A DNA stretch of 64,000 nucleotides from Devosia sp. ZB163 (GTDB taxonomy: Bacteria; Pseudomonadota; Alphaproteobacteria; Rhizobiales; Devosiaceae). Both the position numbers and the translations under genes were made by a program. Below, one piece after another: positions 28,538-38,319 of the stretch (its first letter is position 1; every line of letters starts with the position of its first letter). The stretch spans positions 930,001-994,000 of the forward strand of contig NZ_JAQRMY010000002.1 of NCBI RefSeq assembly GCF_028613635.1. The letters are read 5' to 3'. The notes beneath the pieces are model-generated. The model did not search any database. It saw only the letters and a list, made by a program, of their open reading frames with translations, and was not told where the DNA came from.

Positions 28538-29956
28538 TCAGGCCACCTGGTCCCCCAGGCGGGCCAGGGTTTCCTCGCGTCCGATCAGCACCATAACCTC
28601 GAAAATGCCGGGCGAGACCGTCCGGCCGGTGAGCGCGGCGCGCAGCGGCTGGGCCACCTTGCCGAGCTTCAGCCCCCTGGCTTCGGCGAAGGCGCGGGCA
28701 GCGGCGTCGATCGCATCCACGGACCAGTCGTTGAGCCCTTTCAGGATCTCGGCGAAGGCGCCGACATTGGCCCGCGCATCCGTGGTGAGCTGGTCCGCGG
28801 CGGCCTGGTCGATGGCCAGCGGACGCACCGCGTAGATGAACTGCGCGAGGTCGATGAGCTCGAGCACGGTCTTGGCGCGCGGCTGCAGCTCGGGCAGGGC
28901 GGCCAGCACCGTGTCCTTGTTGGCGGCAAGGCCGGTGGCGTCGATGTCGCGGCCGACTTCGGCCGCCGTCGACAGCATCACGTCATACAGCCGCTCGGGC
29001 CTGGCCTCGCGGATGTAGTGGCCGTTGATGCTCTCGAGCTTGACGAAATCGAAGCGCGCGGCGCCCTTGTTGAGCGCGTCGAGGCTGAACCACTCGACCA
29101 TCTGCTCGGTCGAGAAGATCTCGTCGTCGCCATGGCTCCAGCCGAGGCGCGCCAGGTAGTTGCGTAGCGCCTCCGGCAGGTAGCCCATCTGCCGGTAGGC
29201 CTCGACGCCGAGCGCCCCGTGGCGCTTGCTCAGCTTCGCCCCGTCGGGCCCATGGATCAGCGGGATATGGGACATTTCCGGCACGGACCAGCCCATGCCG
29301 TTGTAGATGACGATCTGCCGGGCCGCGTTGGTCAGGTGGTCGTCGCCGCGAATGATATGGGTGACGTCCATGTCGTGGTCATCGACGACGACCGCCAGCA
29401 TGTAGGTCGGCGTGCCGTCCGAGCGCAGGATGATGAAGTCGTCGAGGTTCTCGGCCTTAAACACGACCTCGCCCTGCACGTGATCCTGCACGCGGATCTC
29501 GCCCGATTGCGGCGCCTTGATGCGGATCACGGGAGCGACGCCCTGCGGCGCCTCGGACGGGTCGCGATCGCGCCAGTAGCCGTTGTAGCGCGGCGGCAGG
29601 CCATTGGCCCGGGCGGTCTCCCGCATCTCTGCAAGTTCCTCGGGCGAGCAGTAACAGTAGTACGCCTGGCCGCGCTTCAGCAGCTCATTGGCCACCTCAG
29701 CATGGCGAGCGGCGCGCGAGAACTGCATGACGGGCTCGCCGTCCCAGTCCAGTCCGAGCCACTTGAGCCCGTCGAAGATGGCTTGCACCGCAGCTTCGGT
29801 CGAACGTTCGCGATCGGTGTCCTCGATGCGCAGCAGCATCTTGCCGCCGGTGTGGCGCGCGAATGCCCAGTTGAACAGGGCAGTGCGCGCTCCACCGATA
29901 TGCAGGTAGCCGGTGGGCGAGGGGGCGAAACGGGTGACGACAGGGGTGCTGGCCAT
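28538..29956 (-). CDS. gltX: Glutamyl-tRNA synthetase
   Basis: 472 residues from the ATG at 29956 ([16 protein letters not shown]); the frame is open to 30193, but the 79 extra residues are antisense to the comEC start. It is a class I synthetase with the HIGH-type motif [16 protein letters not shown] (about residues 13-28) and the KMSKS-type motif AKLSKRHG (about 243). The C-terminal anticodon-binding domain is helical. Alphaproteobacteria often have two GltX proteins, one of which may be non-discriminating; this cannot be decided here. It diverges from comEC across 139 bases. Confidence 0.96.
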   Translation of the reverse strand: MASTPVVTRFAPSPTGYLHIGGARTALFNWAFARHTGGKMLLRIEDTDRERSTEAAVQAIFDGLKWLGLDWDGEPVMQFSRAARHAEVANELLKRGQAYYCYCSPEELAEMRETARANGLPPRYNGYWRDRDPSEAPQGVAPVIRIKAPQSGEIRVQDHVQGEVVFKAENLDDFIILRSDGTPTYMLAVVVDDHDMDVTHIIRGDDHLTNAARQIVIYNGMGWSVPEMSHIPLIHGPDGAKLSKRHGALGVEAYRQMGYLPEALRNYLARLGWSHGDDEIFSTEQMVEWFSLDALNKGAARFDFVKLESINGHYIREARPERLYDVMLSTAAEVGRDIDATGLAANKDTVLAALPELQPRAKTVLELIDLAQFIYAVRPLAIDQAAADQLTTDARANVGAFAEILKGLNDWSVDAIDAAARAFAEARGLKLGKVAQPLRAALTGRTVSPGIFEVMVLIGREETLARLGDQVA

Positions 29957-30095
29957 GGGTCGATGAAATGTCCCGGTGTATTGGCGTTTCGCGGTGTGTA
30001 AGCACCCCCGCACCCGAACGCAAGGGCGGCGGTTGGCAGGCTCGTCCGGCCCCGCTAGCATCGCAAGGATCACGCGAGGGTTGGGGGCTCTCCGC

Positions 30096-32228
30096 ATGTC
30101 CGTGACGGCTGACGAGACGACAGTCGAGACGCGACCGCCAGCGGTCGTGGCTAAGCTGCCTGCACCCGTGCTGCCGCCGCCCCGGCGTGCCACGCGCAGC
30201 TGGGCGTCCGGCCTCGCCCAGGGCCTGCAGACTGCCCTCGATCACCGCCGCACATTCCTGCTCTGGCCCTATGCCATGGTCGCCGGCCTCATCGCCTGGG
30301 CCGCCAGCCCGTTCGAGCCGGACTGGCTTGCCCTGGTCGCGGCCGGCGCCCTTCTTGCCCTGATTGCCCTGCTATCCGTGCACAGGCTCGGCCGTCTTCG
30401 CTTGGTCGGGATCGCCATCGCGTTCTGGCTCGGCCTCGCCCTGTTGCCACTTCACTCGGCACTCTTCGGTACACCCATGCTCGCCCGTGCCACCTACGGC
30501 ACTTATGAGATGCGCGTCGACGAGATCCTGTCGGAGGTCGAAAGTGGCCTGAGGGTCATCGTCTCCGCCATCGCACCGCAGGGGCAGGCTCGTGATCCCG
30601 GCGTGCGGCGAGCCCGGCTGGTGGTCGCGGATGCAGGTGATCTCGCGCCGGGCGATATCGTGCGCGCGCCAGTCCGTTTCTATCCTGTGCCCGGACCGGT
30701 GGTGCCCAACGGCCATGACACGCAGTTCCATGCCTTCTTCGACGGCATCGGCGCCTACGGCAACACGACCGACACGGTCGAGCGCGTCGCCACCGGAGCA
30801 GCGGGTGCCCCAGATCGCGTGATCGACGGCATACGCCGCGGCATCGCCGATCGCATTGAGACCCATCTCCAGCCGCCGGCGGCCGGGATCGCCCGCGCGC
30901 TGATCACCGGCGACCAGAGCGCGGTGCCCGAACAGGCCCGTGAGACCATGGCGACGGCCGGGCTGGCGCATGTGCTCTCCGTCTCGGGGCTGCACCTCAC
31001 CATCGTGGCCGGGCTGGTACTGGTCACCCTTCGCGTCGGGCTGGCGCCATTCTCCGCTCTCCACGGCATCGTGTCGGTGAAGCGGATCGCCGCTGCAGGC
31101 GCAGTTCTCGCCGCACTGGCATACTTTGCCATCTCGGGTGGCAATGTCGCGGCGCTGCGTTCGACCATCATGCTGGTGCTCATCCTCGGCGCCGTCATCT
31201 TCGGCCGCCGCGCCCTCACCATGCGGAACGTCGCCATCGCAGCGCTCATTGTCATCTCAACCGATCCGGCGAGCGTCTTCCGGCCGAGCTTCCAGCTCTC
31301 CTTCGCCGCCGTCGTCGCGCTGATCGCCGCGTGGGAGCTGATGCGCCCGCCCGACGACGGCAAGCGGTCGATCCCAAGCAGGATCCTCGGCTACCTCTGG
31401 GGCATCGTGCTCACGAGCCTGGTCGCCGGCGCCGCCACCCTTCTGTTCTCGATCTACCACTTCCAGCAGACATCGCCGCTCGGCGTGCTCGGCAACCTGT
31501 TCTCGCTCCCGCTGGTCGGCTTCGTGATGATGCCGGCCGCAGTGATCGGCACGCTGCTCATGCCGCTTGGTTGGGAGGGCCCGGCGCTCGCCGTGATGGG
31601 GTGGTCGATCGACCGGATGCTCGACCTCGGCCAACTGGTCGCCGGCTGGAGCGGCGGGCTCGACTACAGCCCGCTGCTGGCCCCATTGGCCCTCGGCATC
31701 GGGCTAATCGCGTTCGCCTGGTTCACCTTCGTTCCAACCTGGCACCGGCTGCTCGCGCCCGCGCTGGCGATCCCAGCCGTCCTGCTGCTCGCCCTCGATC
31801 ACCCGCCTGACGTGCTGATCGCGGACACGACACAGGCCGTGGCCATGCGAACGGACAACGGCCTCGCCCTGGTCGCGGGAAAGAGCGACAGCTTCGCCGT
31901 CGACGTCTGGCGGGAGACCTATTCGGACCCGATCGAGGCCGGCTCGCCGATGCGCTGCGACAGCCTCGGCTGCTTCGGTGGCAGCCCACGCGGCTTCACC
32001 GTCGCCATCGTGCGCGACACCGCTGCGTTCCACGAAGATTGCGCCGCTGCCGACCTCGTCATCATGCGAGCTCGAGCGCCCGGCACCTGTGCCGCGACGG
32101 CCATCGACGCCGACACCCTGACCGCTGGCGGTGTACATTGGCTCCGCTGGGATGCGGGCAGGGCGGACTTCGAAGTCCGCCCCGCAATCCCCGCTGTCAG
32201 GCGTCCGTGGCGAGCAGAGCCACCGTGA
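30096..32228 (+). CDS. comEC: ComEC/Rec2 family competence protein
   Basis: 710 residues from the ATG at 30096; the upstream frame to 29976 lies in the divergent promoter region. An N-terminal DUF4131-like part with helices around residues 55-125 is followed by a soluble OB-like region. The Competence domain holds [34 protein letters not shown], seen in parts as [11 protein letters not shown] and [15 protein letters not shown], with about ten helices to residue 585. A short C-terminal soluble tail lacks an intact metallo-beta-lactamase motif. ComEC forms the inner-membrane channel for single-stranded DNA uptake. Its last 32 bases overlap the convergent beta-galactosidase gene. Confidence 0.9.
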   Translation: MSVTADETTVETRPPAVVAKLPAPVLPPPRRATRSWASGLAQGLQTALDHRRTFLLWPYAMVAGLIAWAASPFEPDWLALVAAGALLALIALLSVHRLGRLRLVGIAIAFWLGLALLPLHSALFGTPMLARATYGTYEMRVDEILSEVESGLRVIVSAIAPQGQARDPGVRRARLVVADAGDLAPGDIVRAPVRFYPVPGPVVPNGHDTQFHAFFDGIGAYGNTTDTVERVATGAAGAPDRVIDGIRRGIADRIETHLQPPAAGIARALITGDQSAVPEQARETMATAGLAHVLSVSGLHLTIVAGLVLVTLRVGLAPFSALHGIVSVKRIAAAGAVLAALAYFAISGGNVAALRSTIMLVLILGAVIFGRRALTMRNVAIAALIVISTDPASVFRPSFQLSFAAVVALIAAWELMRPPDDGKRSIPSRILGYLWGIVLTSLVAGAATLLFSIYHFQQTSPLGVLGNLFSLPLVGFVMMPAAVIGTLLMPLGWEGPALAVMGWSIDRMLDLGQLVAGWSGGLDYSPLLAPLALGIGLIAFAWFTFVPTWHRLLAPALAIPAVLLLALDHPPDVLIADTTQAVAMRTDNGLALVAGKSDSFAVDVWRETYSDPIEAGSPMRCDSLGCFGGSPRGFTVAIVRDTAAFHEDCAAADLVIMRARAPGTCAATAIDADTLTAGGVHWLRWDAGRADFEVRPAIPAVRRPWRAEPP
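32161..32182. terminator. 22-bp perfect palindrome in the comEC 3' end
   Basis: GGGCGGACTTC (32161-32171) is immediately followed by its reverse complement (32172-32182). It lies inside the comEC reading frame and 14 bases beyond the stop of the convergent galactosidase gene. It is a plausible terminator stem for the dgo operon, but there is no U-tract on that strand. Confidence 0.4.
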
Positions 32229-34155
32229 CGCCCGCAGGCCCGATCTGCGCGCCGCCGAGGACATAGCCCTTCTCGTCCTGCGCCGGGGCGAGGTTTGCCG
32301 CAGTGTCGCCGTAATTGAAGTAAACGCGCCATTTACCACGCACCCGGCAACGCACGCCGGCGGGCAGGTCGAGCGTCGGGACGTCGGCCTCCTCGATCAG
32401 GTGGTCGATGACACGCTGCATCAGCGCCCGGTCGCCGCTCGCCGCGAGATAGTTCAACTTGCCCTGCGCCACGAGCACCGGAAAGTCCTCCTCGTCCTCG
32501 AGGACGACCTGCGCCCGGGTGTCGAGCCGTTCGCGCCAGTGGCCGACCGCGCCGCCACCCTTCACCGAAACCGCGCGACGCGGATCGGTGCTGTCGACGC
32601 GCGTGACCTTGGCATCGAGCAGGTTCTGAGGGAGGTCCGGCCCAAGGGCTTGCGGGATCGAGAAGTTCTCCGTCTTCGATCCCGATCGCGGGCCGATCAG
32701 CAGGTGCCCCTCGAAGTTGGCGATCGCCGTCCGCAGCGCATCGTTCCACGAGAACAGCGCCGGGATGATCACCAGGTCGTAGCCCGGGAAATCGGTCGTC
32801 GACGGCGGCAGGATGTCGACATCCACACCGCGCTTGCGCAGCGGCACGTAGCAGTTGCGCACATGCTGGTGGTGCGAGAAGCCCTTGGCCTGCGGCTGGA
32901 TCTGCCACGCCCATTCGCTCAGATAGTCATAGACGATGGCCACACGGCCCTTCCGCGCCGCGCCACCGATGCCCAGTTCCTTGAGCTCGCGCGCCACCTG
33001 CGAGGCCTCGTGATAAGCCGGTGCGGGCTCGCTGTCCGGCCGCAGAAGACCGGCATGCATCTGCTCCTGCGAAAACGGCGCCTGGCGCCAGCGGAAGTAG
33101 CTCACCACCTCGGCCCCGTGGGCAAATGCCTCCCAGGCCCAGAGCCGGGCCATGCCGGGCAGCGGATCGGGGTTGTACTCGGCCCAGTTCACCGGACCGG
33201 GCTGCTGCTCCATGATCCACCAGCGGCCGTGCCCGACGGCGCGGTAGATATCGTGCTGCAGGCCCTGCGCATCCGGCTCGCCCTGCCGGAAGTAGGTCGC
33301 CTTGACCTCGTCGCTCTCGTTGGAAACGGCGAGGTGACCGATCGGGTAGGAATCCCAGCTCGCCACATCGAGTGTCCTGGCGACGTCGTAGTGATCGAAG
33401 TCGGTGAAGCGCCCCATGAAATTGTGGATCACCGGCAGGTCCGGCCGGGCCGCCTTCATCAGGTCGAACTGCACCTTGTTGAAGGCCGCCACCTGGTCCG
33501 AGGAATAGCGCCGGAAGTCGAGCCAATGGGCTGGCGCCGCTTCCGTGACCGTGAGGTTGGGCAGGTCGATCTGGTCGAAGCGGTTGTAGTCCATCGACCA
33601 GAACACGGCGCCCCAGGCCTCGTTGAGCGCCTCGATCGTGCCGTATCGCGCCTCGAGCCACTTGCGGAAACCCTGCCGCGCCGCCTCGGAGTACGACAGG
33701 ATCGTGTCGTGGCAGCCGTACTCATTGTCGGTCTGCCAGCCGGCGAGGGCAGGGTGCTTGCCGATCTTCTCGATCAGCAGCCGCGTGATGCGCGCGCATT
33801 CCTCGCGATAGCCGAGGTGCGAGAAATCGTAGTGCCGGCGTGAGCCGAAGCCGCGGGCCTGCCCGTGCTTGTCGACCGCCAGCATGTCCGGGTGCTTGTC
33901 GATCATCCACCGCGGCGGCGTCGCCGTGGGCGTGCCGACGATGACCTTGAGCCCGTGCCGGCCCAGCGTGTCCATGGATTGGACCAGCCAGTCGAAGCGG
34001 AGGTCACCCGGCGAGGGCTCTAGCCGCGACCAGGCGAACTCGCCGATCCGGACATACTGGATGCCGACCTCGGCCATCCGGTGGGCGTCTTCTTCCCACC
34101 ATTCGACCGGCCAGTGTTCAGGGTAGTAGCAGACGCCGACAGCGGGAAAAGGCAC
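32197..34155 (-). CDS. Beta-galactosidase, glycoside hydrolase family 42
   Basis: 652 residues if it starts at the GTG at 34155, ten bases after the preceding stop (MPFPAVGVCYYPEHWP). The frame runs back to 34233 inside the lactonase gene. The acid/base glutamate is in WQTDNEYG (about residue 145) and the nucleophile in WWIMEQQPG (about 316), both on the TIM barrel. The trimerisation domain (DVDILPP, LVIIPALFSW) and a C-terminal beta domain follow. No signal peptide is seen, so it acts on imported galactosides in the cytoplasm. Last gene of an operon with galactonate enzymes, which would process the released galactose. Confidence 0.93.
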   Translation of the reverse strand: MPFPAVGVCYYPEHWPVEWWEEDAHRMAEVGIQYVRIGEFAWSRLEPSPGDLRFDWLVQSMDTLGRHGLKVIVGTPTATPPRWMIDKHPDMLAVDKHGQARGFGSRRHYDFSHLGYREECARITRLLIEKIGKHPALAGWQTDNEYGCHDTILSYSEAARQGFRKWLEARYGTIEALNEAWGAVFWSMDYNRFDQIDLPNLTVTEAAPAHWLDFRRYSSDQVAAFNKVQFDLMKAARPDLPVIHNFMGRFTDFDHYDVARTLDVASWDSYPIGHLAVSNESDEVKATYFRQGEPDAQGLQHDIYRAVGHGRWWIMEQQPGPVNWAEYNPDPLPGMARLWAWEAFAHGAEVVSYFRWRQAPFSQEQMHAGLLRPDSEPAPAYHEASQVARELKELGIGGAARKGRVAIVYDYLSEWAWQIQPQAKGFSHHQHVRNCYVPLRKRGVDVDILPPSTTDFPGYDLVIIPALFSWNDALRTAIANFEGHLLIGPRSGSKTENFSIPQALGPDLPQNLLDAKVTRVDSTDPRRAVSVKGGGAVGHWRERLDTRAQVVLEDEEDFPVLVAQGKLNYLAASGDRALMQRVIDHLIEEADVPTLDLPAGVRCRVRGKWRVYFNYGDTAANLAPAQDEKGYVLGGAQIGPAGVTVALLATDA

Positions 34156-34165
34156 GAGCCGATAC

Positions 34166-35038
34166 TCACAGCTTGAGGAAGGGTTCCGCGAGGCCGGGAA
34201 CGTCGACATCGATGGCGAAGACGCTGCCCGCATGGGGCTCGCGCTCTGCCTCCTCGTCCGTCATGCCCTCCCGGGCAGTGGTGAGGAAGAGCGTCTTGTA
34301 GTCCTTGCCGCCAAAGGCCGGGCAGCTCACGCGGGTGACGCCCGGCACCTCGATCACGCGGTCGAGCTTCCCGTCGGGCGAGATGCGGATCACCTTGCTT
34401 CCGCCCCAGCGGGCATTCCAGACAAAGCCCTCGGAGTCGACGACCGACCCGTCGGCGCCGCCCGGTCCGTCCATGGTGAAGAAGTCCTCCCACGGGGTGA
34501 TCGGCAGCCCCGTCTCGGGATCGAGGCTGCATTTCACGATCATCCGGCCGGAATCCGTGAAGTAGGCAGTGCGGCCATCCGGAGAGAAGCAGATCGAATT
34601 GGGTATGCGGATATTCTCGATCACCTTGGTGACCTTGCCGGCCCGGTACTGGTAGACGCCACCGACGCCGGGCTCAGCCTTCCGCCCCATCGTGCCGATC
34701 CAGAACCCGCCTGAGCGGTCGACGCGGCTGTCGTTGGTGCGATTGCCGGGCACGTCATCCTCGATACCGACGATGGTCGTCGAACTGTCGGAGGCGAGAT
34801 CGTAGCGGAGCAGGGCGCCGGACTGGGCGACGGCAAGCGTGTCCTTGTCGATGACGGCCGCGGCACTGACCGTGTCCTTGAACACGATGCGGTCGACGAT
34901 GTGCCCGTCGTCGCCCGCGCTCAGCATGGTGCGGTTCAGGATGTCGAACCAGAACAGGCGCCCGAGCAGCGGATGCCAGAACGGCCCTTCGCCGAGTTCA
35001 CAGCGGCTGTCGGCGAAGAGTTCGGCTTTCTGGTTCAT
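34166..35038 (-). CDS. SMP-30/gluconolactonase family lactonase (probable galactonolactonase)
   Basis: 290 residues, six-bladed beta-propeller. It begins with CELGEGPFWHP, whose glutamate is a metal ligand. PGNRTNDSRVDRSGGFWIGTMG (about residues 97-118, here quoted in part as RTNDSRVDRSGGFW) and IPNSICFSPDG give the asparagine ligands, and GADGSVVDSEGFVWNARW the aspartate. The family hydrolyses sugar lactones. Position between the dgoA-type aldolase and the beta-galactosidase points to D-galactono-1,4-lactone or 1,5-lactone as substrate. Its start overlaps the dgoA stop by 4 bases. Confidence 0.88.
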   Translation of the reverse strand: MNQKAELFADSRCELGEGPFWHPLLGRLFWFDILNRTMLSAGDDGHIVDRIVFKDTVSAAAVIDKDTLAVAQSGALLRYDLASDSSTTIVGIEDDVPGNRTNDSRVDRSGGFWIGTMGRKAEPGVGGVYQYRAGKVTKVIENIRIPNSICFSPDGRTAYFTDSGRMIVKCSLDPETGLPITPWEDFFTMDGPGGADGSVVDSEGFVWNARWGGSKVIRISPDGKLDRVIEVPGVTRVSCPAFGGKDYKTLFLTTAREGMTDEEAEREPHAGSVFAIDVDVPGLAEPFLKL

Positions 35039-35646
35039 TCAGACTTTCCCTGATCATAGGCGGACACGGCGGTAGCAGCCCGCTGCGCGACCTCGTTGAC
35101 GCTCATGCCGGGCTTGTAGATGTACGTGCCCAGCCCGAACCCGGCGCAGCCGGCGGCGAAGTACTCCCCGAAATTGTCCGGGTTTGCGCCCCCGACCGCA
35201 TAAAGCGGAATGGTCGGCGGCAGCACCGCCTTCATTGCCTTGATACCCTTGGGGCCCAGCACCTCGGCCGGGAAGAATTTGAGCCCGGTCGCGCCCGAAC
35301 GGATGGCAGTGAACGCCTCGCTCGGCGAGAACACACCGGGATACGACGCGAGCCCACGCTCGACGGTGGCCTCGATGACCTCAGGATTGGCATCCGGCGA
35401 GACGATGAACTTGCCGCCGGCATCGGCAACCTCATCCACGTCAGAGCGCGAGAGGACGGTGCCGGCGCCGATCATGGCCTGCCCATCGAACGCCCTCGCC
35501 GCGTCGCCGATCGAACGCAGCGGTTCCGGCGAGTTGAGCGGCACTTCGATCATGGTGATGCCGGCCGAGATCAGCGCCTCGCAGACGGCAATGGTCTCGG
35601 GAGGGGTGATCCCGCGCAGGATTGCGATGATATGGCGATGGTTCAT
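35035..35646 (-). CDS. dgoA: 2-dehydro-3-deoxy-6-phosphogalactonate aldolase
   Basis: 203 residues, class I KDPG/KDPGal aldolase fold. It contains AILRGITPPE, the catalytic glutamate in MIEVPLNSPEP (E about 34), IGAGTVLS, and the Schiff-base lysine in GLKFFPAE (K123), with a GG phosphate site in YAVGGANPDNFG. The LNSP sequence and the adjacent DgoK kinase favour the galactonate over the gluconate enzyme. The products are pyruvate and glyceraldehyde 3-phosphate. The ATG lies 4 bases after the kinase stop. Confidence 0.92.
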   Translation of the reverse strand: MNHRHIIAILRGITPPETIAVCEALISAGITMIEVPLNSPEPLRSIGDAARAFDGQAMIGAGTVLSRSDVDEVADAGGKFIVSPDANPEVIEATVERGLASYPGVFSPSEAFTAIRSGATGLKFFPAEVLGPKGIKAMKAVLPPTIPLYAVGGANPDNFGEYFAAGCAGFGLGTYIYKPGMSVNEVAQRAATAVSAYDQGKSE

Positions 35647-35650
35647 GGTC

Positions 35651-36559
35651 TTACCCCTGTCTTGCCGCCTTGAGGCCGGCCAGCGTTGCGTCCGTCGCGT
35701 CGACGACGCGGGTCAGCGCACCAAGCCGGTTGAAGGCGATCTGATACAATCCACATAGTCCGACGCTGCCGATCAGCGGGATCTCGGCATTGCCGATCCA
35801 GTCGCGCTGGCCGCCGATCTCGGCACCGATCAAGAGCCCCGAGAGGAAGCCGGCGCACCACGGTGCGCTCCGGCCCGAGAGCAGCGAACCTGCCCGAACC
35901 TTGAACAGCGTCGCCGTGAGGCGTTCCGGGTGCTCCAGCCCCTGGTCGAGGCCGGCATCGAACCCGAGATCGCGATCCTCGCCCTCGAGTTCGCCGCCCA
36001 GCGAATGGCGCAGCACCGAATGAGTGCGCAGGAGTTCGAACACCTCGCCGGTCATGGCGCTGGAGAAACGCGTGAGCCGAGTTCCGTCGAGCAGGGCCCA
36101 CTTGCTGTGGGTACCCGGCATGACGACGAGGCCCGAGAAGCCTGGGATCATCGCTGAGAGACCGAGGAGCTGGGTCTCTTCGCCGCGCATCACATCTTCT
36201 GCACCGACGTCGCGCAGGCAGACGCCCGGCAGGATGCGCGGATCGAGTGGACCCGGCATCTCCGGTGTCACGGCGCCCGCTGCAAGGCGGCCGAGTTCGG
36301 CCGGGGCATCCAGATAGGGCGCCTCCATCCAGCCTTGTCGCGCGCCCGCCATCCCGCAGATCAGCACATCGCTGACCTCGTCGGCGACGCCGCTCAGCAG
36401 GGCCGTCAGCACATCGGGGTACTGCTCGCGGCTCAGCCGCCCCATCCCGTCGGGTGAGGAACGCGCGAACGCGACGTCCCCCTCGGAATCGATGCCCCAG
36501 GCGCGCAGATTGGACGTGCCCCAATCGACGGCGACCCACTCGACCTGTCCTGCCAACAT
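35651..36559 (-). CDS. dgoK: 2-dehydro-3-deoxygalactonokinase
   Basis: 302 residues. It phosphorylates KDGal at C6. The N-terminal VAVDWGTSNLRAW (about residues 8-20) is the ATP/sugar-binding phosphate-1 motif of this family. LICGMAGARQGW and MPGTHSKWALLDG (about 146-158) are further family blocks, and the C-terminal LIGSVGLCGLYQIAF forms the last ATP-binding segment. It is the first gene of the dgoK-dgoA-lactonase-galactosidase operon. No regulator, transporter, galactose dehydrogenase or galactonate dehydratase gene is nearby. Confidence 0.92.
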   Translation of the reverse strand: MLAGQVEWVAVDWGTSNLRAWGIDSEGDVAFARSSPDGMGRLSREQYPDVLTALLSGVADEVSDVLICGMAGARQGWMEAPYLDAPAELGRLAAGAVTPEMPGPLDPRILPGVCLRDVGAEDVMRGEETQLLGLSAMIPGFSGLVVMPGTHSKWALLDGTRLTRFSSAMTGEVFELLRTHSVLRHSLGGELEGEDRDLGFDAGLDQGLEHPERLTATLFKVRAGSLLSGRSAPWCAGFLSGLLIGAEIGGQRDWIGNAEIPLIGSVGLCGLYQIAFNRLGALTRVVDATDATLAGLKAARQG

Positions 36560-36758
36560 TCTCTCCCGGGGCCGCGAGCCCGCATACTAACCACGCCGCC
36601 TAGAGCGCAAACGGAAAGGTTGTCCACTCTTCCAGTACGATCCAAGTGCCGGAAACGCCGCAGCTATTGCGCCGCTGCACATCGGCGGCGCGGACCCTAC
36701 CGTCTTTGCAGCACGCGCCCTAGAGCAAATTGCCGCGGGCGGACTCCGGTTTCATAAG

Positions 36759-36784
36759 AAAAAGGGCCGGCGCAATGCCGGCCC
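36759..36784 (-). terminator. lexA terminator
   Basis: GGGCCGGC (36764-36771) and GCCGGCCC (36777-36784) form a perfect stem with a 5-base loop, followed on the minus strand by five U residues (36759-36763). It lies 28 bases after the lexA stop. The rest of the gap from 36560 to 36758 should hold the dgoK promoter, but I could not define it. Confidence 0.85.
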
Positions 36785-36812
36785 AGGGACCCGATTGGCA
36801 ACAGGTCGGAGG

Positions 36813-37532
36813 TCAGTACTTGCGGAGCAGGCCGACGAGGCGACCCTGCACCTTCACCCGGTCGGGTGGGAAGATCCGTGTCTCGTACGCGGGATTGGCG
36901 GCCTCGAGGGCCACCGAATTACCCCGGCGGCGCAGCCGCTTGAGCGTCGCTTCCTCATCGTCGACCAGCGCAACCACGATTTCGCCGGTCGAAGCCGCGT
37001 CCTGCTTTTTGATCAGCACGGTATCGCCATCGAAGATACCTGCCTCGATCATCGAGTCGCCGCGGACCTCGAGGGCGAAGTGCTCGCCTGGCCCGAGCAT
37101 CTCGGGCGGCACGCTGATGGTGTGGCTGTGCGACTGGATGGCCTCGATCGGCGTGCCCGCAGCAATACGGCCCATCACAGGCACTGTCACCGAGCGCGAC
37201 GAGTCGATGCTGGATACCGTCGCCGACCGGGCAGGGGGCGCCGCCACCTTGCCGAGATTGCCCTCGATGACGGACGGCTCGAAGCGCGCCTTGCGGCCGC
37301 CGAGCGACGGATTCATCGAGTCTGGCAGCTTGATCACTTCGAGCGCCCGCGCTCGGTTGGGCAGGCGGCGGATGAAGCCGCGCTCCTCCAGCGCCGTGAT
37401 CAGCCGGTGGATGCCGGATTTGCTCCGTAGGTCGAGCGCATCCTTCATCTCGTCGAACGACGGCGGGATGCCGGATTCCTTCATCCGTTCGTGGATGAAC
37501 ATCAGCAGTTCGTGTTGCTTGCGCGTCAGCAT
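36813..37532 (-). CDS. lexA: LexA repressor
   Basis: 239 residues from the ATG at 37532 (MLTRKQHEL); a frame 4 codons longer exists. The N-terminal winged-helix domain includes [21 protein letters not shown], quoted in part as [10 protein letters not shown]. Self-cleavage is at the Ala-Gly bond in [10 protein letters not shown] (about 125-126). The catalytic dyad is serine in [10 protein letters not shown] (about S160) and lysine in EEATLKRL (about K198). It represses the SOS regulon and is cleaved with RecA after DNA damage. Two LexA boxes precede it, so it is autoregulated. Confidence 0.97.
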   Translation of the reverse strand: MLTRKQHELLMFIHERMKESGIPPSFDEMKDALDLRSKSGIHRLITALEERGFIRRLPNRARALEVIKLPDSMNPSLGGRKARFEPSVIEGNLGKVAAPPARSATVSSIDSSRSVTVPVMGRIAAGTPIEAIQSHSHTISVPPEMLGPGEHFALEVRGDSMIEAGIFDGDTVLIKKQDAASTGEIVVALVDDEEATLKRLRRRGNSVALEAANPAYETRIFPPDRVKVQGRLVGLLRKY

Positions 37533-37552
37533 GGCCGTCCCCATGAGAATCG

Positions 37553-37599
37553 GAACAAAGACTGAACGTTCTTGTATCCGTTCCAGTTATGTTCTGCAA
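37553..37599 (-). promoter_or_regulatory. lexA promoter with two LexA boxes
   Basis: On the minus strand TTGCAG (37594-37599) and TACAAG (37571-37576) are 17 bases apart. A perfect LexA box, GAAC-N7-GAAC on the minus strand (37580-37594; GTTCCAGTTATGTTC on the plus strand), fills the spacer. A second perfect box, GAACAAAGACTGAAC on the plus strand (37553-37567), lies just downstream of the -10 near the transcription start. Together they give autoregulation of lexA. Confidence 0.85.
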
Positions 37600-37784
37600 C
37601 ATCCGGGTAAAGATCGGGTTATCACCCGTGCCGGCGGGGGAGGAGCGACGATGCATCGATCACATCCCGCCCTGTGCCAACGATTGGATTTAGCTAAAAT
37701 TGCGCGGAAATTGGAGCAATCACCGCAAGCGACAGCTGGAATGATGCCCCCAGGTCCAGGACGGGACCGTTTGGGGGCTGGAAA

Positions 37785-38312
37785 ATGAACAAGGCCGGTT
37801 TTCTCTGCGCGATTGCTCTGGTGGCTGGCGGTGTGACGTTCGGCGCACCTGCCCTGGCCGAGGCGTCGGCGTCGCTGTCGCCTCTCGGGTTCAAGGTCTT
37901 CTGCATCCGCAATCCCAACCAGTGCACCGGCGGCGGAGCGGCTTCCATCAACCTCGATGACGCCGGCCTCAGCAAGCTCAAGCGGGTCAACTCGGAGGTC
38001 AATCGGTCGATTCGCCCGCGGAACGACGCGAAGCGCGACACCTGGACGCTGAACCCAGCCTCCGGCGATTGCGAGGACTACGTCGTGACCAAGCGTGCGC
38101 GCCTGATAAAGATGGGCTTTCCGCCCAGCGCCCTGCGGATTGCCTCCGCCAAGACACGCTCGGGCGTCGGGCACGCGGTCCTGATCGTTCGCACGTCGGA
38201 GGGGAATTTCGTGCTCGACAACCTGACCAACGCCATCAAGCCGATGGCGCAGGCGAACCTGCGCTTCCTGGCGATGTCCGGCGCAAACCCGAAGAGCTGG
38301 TCGGCGATCTGA
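37785..38312 (+). CDS. Bacterial transglutaminase-like cysteine protease (BTLCP)
   Basis: 175 residues with a signal peptide (hydrophobic residues 5-20, cleavage near APALAEA). It has the BTLCP catalytic triad in the right order: cysteine in GDCEDYV (C96), histidine in GVGHAVLIV (H130) and aspartate in FVLDNLT (D145). The SPLGFKVFCIRNPNQC segment is the family's typical N-terminus. The family acts in the periplasm, and some members process surface adhesins. No adhesin gene is beside it here. Its 3' end faces the next minus-strand gene with 7 bases between stops. Confidence 0.88.
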   Translation: MNKAGFLCAIALVAGGVTFGAPALAEASASLSPLGFKVFCIRNPNQCTGGGAASINLDDAGLSKLKRVNSEVNRSIRPRNDAKRDTWTLNPASGDCEDYVVTKRARLIKMGFPPSALRIASAKTRSGVGHAVLIVRTSEGNFVLDNLTNAIKPMAQANLRFLAMSGANPKSWSAI

Positions 38313-38319
38313 GTACGGC

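Noticed and set aside
30097-36812. Mobile-element origin of the galactonate block
   Set aside because: No integrase, transposase, tRNA site or flanking direct repeat was seen; only synteny suggests insertion.
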